Assembly (NCBI RefSeq): GCF_024171895.1
Contig: NZ_JAMTCQ010000016.1
Location: 62,001-126,000 of the forward strand
Source of the DNA: Prauserella halophila
Lineage (GTDB): Bacteria; Actinomycetota; Actinomycetes; Mycobacteriales; Pseudonocardiaceae
Reading direction: 5' to 3'
Length of the DNA stretch: 64,000 bases
A program made the position numbers and the translations under genes. Below are positions 62,399 to 64,000 of the stretch, one piece after another. The stretch's first letter is position 1, and every line of letters starts with the position of its first letter. The notes under the pieces are model-generated. The model was given only the letters and a program-made list of their open reading frames with translations, was not told the origin of the DNA and made no database searches.

Positions 62399-63283
62399 GT
62401 GTGGTGGCAACCGATGATCGTGCTCGCCGTCGGCACCGCCGGTGCGGCGGTCGCGTGGGCGGCGTGCCGGGTGTCGGCCCGTGCTGCGCGTCCCGCCGTC
62501 GTGCCGGCAGGCCGGTGTGCCGTGGTGACCGCGTGCGGCTGGGCCTGGCTCGGCTGGCGCTGGTCGGTGGGCGGCCTGCCCGCCTGGTGGCTGCCCGTGC
62601 CGTTGGCGGTGTTCGCCGTGGCGGCACCGCTGGCGGCGGCCGACCTGCGACACCGCAGGCTGCCGGACGTGCTCACCGCCGCGGCCGCAGTGGTCGTCGG
62701 CGTGGCCGTCGTGGTGAGCGCCATCACCCTGGACGCCATCACCCTGGACGCCGTCGCGGCTGGCGAGGGGGAGCCGGGGGCAGGGCTGGTGGTGCGGAGT
62801 GCCGCCGGGGCGCTCGCCTTCGCCGGGGCGCATGCGCTGGTGCGGGCGGTGTCCCCACGATCGCTGGGCGCGGGTGACGTCAAGCTGGCCGTCGGGCTCG
62901 GCGGCGCGGCGGGCGCGGTCGGCTGGCCGGCACTCGTGGTCGGCGCGGCTGCGGCGTCGCTCGTCACGCTCGCGGGTGCCTGCGTGCTGCAGTGGTCGAG
63001 GCAGTGGTCGAGGCAGTGGTCGAGGCGGTGGTCAAGGCAGTGGAGGTGCCGCGGGGCGACCGGCCGTGGCTCGCCGCACGGACGCCGCCCGCCCCACGGA
63101 CCCGGTCTGCCGCACGGCCCCGGCATGCTGTTCGGTGCCTGCCTGGTCGTGGCGTTTCCCGGCGCCGCGCTGGACGGTGAGGTGGAGGCGGCGGCCAGGG
63201 CGATCGCGGGCACCGGCATGAACACCGGCATGAGCGCCGGCACGGGCACTGGCATGGGCGCGGTCACGCATAGTCCCGGGTAG
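62399..63283 (+). CDS. prepilin peptidase (A24 family) with repeat insertion
   Basis: The 294-residue membrane protein has the two catalytic aspartates of type IV prepilin peptidases, in [12 protein letters not shown] and [14 protein letters not shown], and about seven membrane segments. It lacks the N-terminal methylase domain, as in TadV-like enzymes. An insertion of about 50 residues (198-245) consists of QWSR repeats and a GPHG-rich stretch, close to the membrane end. GTG 62399 was used, without a strong ribosome site. Mycobacteria also place such a gene between aroE and the aroC homologue. Confidence 0.85.
   Translation: MWWQPMIVLAVGTAGAAVAWAACRVSARAARPAVVPAGRCAVVTACGWAWLGWRWSVGGLPAWWLPVPLAVFAVAAPLAAADLRHRRLPDVLTAAAAVVVGVAVVVSAITLDAITLDAVAAGEGEPGAGLVVRSAAGALAFAGAHALVRAVSPRSLGAGDVKLAVGLGGAAGAVGWPALVVGAAAASLVTLAGACVLQWSRQWSRQWSRRWSRQWRCRGATGRGSPHGRRPPHGPGLPHGPGMLFGACLVVAFPGAALDGEVEAAARAIAGTGMNTGMSAGTGTGMGAVTHSPG
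62990..63043 (+). repeat. 12-bp tandem repeats in the prepilin peptidase gene
   Basis: CAGTGGTCGAGG occurs three times exactly, then once with two changes and once in part. The period is a multiple of three, so the frame is kept. Confidence 0.92.
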
Positions 63284-63321
63284 CTGCCGGCACGTCGCTG
63301 CGGCGTGACAGGATCGACGAC

Positions 63322-64000
63322 GTGTTGCGCTGGATAACCGCAGGTGAGTCCCACGGCCCTGCCCTGTCCGCCATTCTCGAGGGCATGGTGGCCGGCGTCG
63401 AGGTGACGACGTCCGACGTCGGTGAACAACTCGCCCGGAGGAGACTCGGCTTCGGCCGCAGTCCGCGGATGGGGTTCGAGACCGACCAGATCGAATTCGT
63501 CGGCGGAGTCCGCCACGGCACGACCCAGGGCGGTCCGGTCGCCGTGCAGATCGACAACTCGGAGTGGCCGAAGTGGGAGAAGGTCATGGCGCCCGACCCC
63601 GTCGACCCGGCTTCGGTCGAGGGGCTCGCGCGGAACGAGGCGCTGACCCGGCCGCGTCCCGGCCACGCCGATCTGCCCGGGATGCAGAAGTACGGCTTCC
63701 CCGAGGCCCGGCCGGTGCTCGAACGCGCCAGTGCGCGTGAGACCGCTTCGCGTACGGCACTGGGCACCGTCGCACGGGCGTACCTTCGGCAGCTGCTCGG
63801 CGCCGAGGTGATCAGCCATGTCGTGTCCATCGGCGGTGCGGAGGCACCCGCCGGGCCGTTGCCGCAGCCCGGCGACCTCGCCGCGATCGACGAGAGCCCG
63901 GTGCGGGCGTTCGGCGAGGACGCGACCGAGACGATGATCGCCGAGGTCGACGCGGTGCGGAAGGCGGGTGACACCGTCGGTGGTGTCATCGAGGTGATCG
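63322..64000 (+). CDS. aroC: chorismate synthase (3' end beyond the window)
   Basis: The visible 226 residues are the N-terminal part of chorismate synthase: [20 protein letters not shown] with the conserved His, [45 protein letters not shown] and [17 protein letters not shown]. It turns 5-enolpyruvylshikimate 3-phosphate into chorismate with reduced FMN. GTG 63322 has AGGA upstream. With aroE upstream it extends the shikimate cluster, known as aroF in mycobacteria. The C-terminal part lies outside. Confidence 0.96.
   Translation, partial: MLRWITAGESHGPALSAILEGMVAGVEVTTSDVGEQLARRRLGFGRSPRMGFETDQIEFVGGVRHGTTQGGPVAVQIDNSEWPKWEKVMAPDPVDPASVEGLARNEALTRPRPGHADLPGMQKYGFPEARPVLERASARETASRTALGTVARAYLRQLLGAEVISHVVSIGGAEAPAGPLPQPGDLAAIDESPVRAFGEDATETMIAEVDAVRKAGDTVGGVIEVI

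Overview
The window is very GC-rich, uses many GTG starts and ATGA/GTGA gene overlaps, and has an actinomycete gene set: an SsgB-type sporulation regulator, phosphatidylinositol-mannoside genes (pgsA-patA-pimA), a DasR-type PTS operator and the RuvCAB-YajC-SecDF-Apt-Rel block. I infer a sporulating member of the Pseudonocardiales (Pseudonocardiaceae-like). From about 10.9 kb to the end the gene order follows, as I remember it, the conserved mycobacterial block thrS-HIT-pgsA-patA-pimA ... pdxS/pdxT-yebC-ruvCAB-yajC-secDF-apt-rel-ppi-aspS-rarA-alaS-ruvX-mltG-aroE-aroC. Differences from that order therefore point to accessory DNA.

Region 1 (0-10.2 kb) is accessory. A phosphatase-family tail and a methyltransferase come first. 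Then comes a ketone-degradation module: a type I Baeyer-Villiger monooxygenase, a MetX-fold ester hydrolase and a GAF/Fis-type activator, with the same 17-bp palindrome-like site in front of both catabolic genes. Next is a decayed unit of tetR between the remains of two genes, with twin TetR-type operators in front of a divergent metallo-hydrolase. A three-tRNA cluster (Gly-Cys-Val), ssgB and a second tRNA-Val follow.

Region 2 (10.2-22.2 kb) is mainly core: thrS, an AP4A-phosphorylase-like HIT gene, PIP synthase, the acyltransferase PatA, mannosyltransferase PimA, an EF-G-like GTPase and pdxS. A divergent yceI/marR pair with two operators is inserted in it.

Region 3 (22.2-27.0 kb) separates pdxS from pdxT and is the most unusual stretch. 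A perfect 39-bp repeat of the 3' end of pdxS flanks about 1.57 kb that carries a GIY-YIG nuclease-domain gene and a frameshifted small gene but no integrase. Next come a frameshifted AhpD-like gene, a VapC toxin remnant, and an XRE-cupin regulator divergent from azlCD with two operators.

Region 4 (27.0-56.3 kb) is the housekeeping block: pyridoxal phosphate synthesis, Holliday-junction processing, the Sec accessory complex, purine salvage, the stringent response, tRNA charging (aspS, alaS), replication repair (rarA, ruvX), peptidoglycan termination (mltG) and shikimate synthesis. Several of these proteins carry lineage-specific low-complexity insertions.

Region 5 (56.3-64 kb) holds a secreted EEP-family hydrolase, a 2-hydroxyacid dehydrogenase, a beta-lactamase-fold hydrolase, a split glucose/GlcNAc-type PTS (IIC divergent from IIB-IIA, with a dre-like site between them), a prepilin peptidase and the start of aroC.
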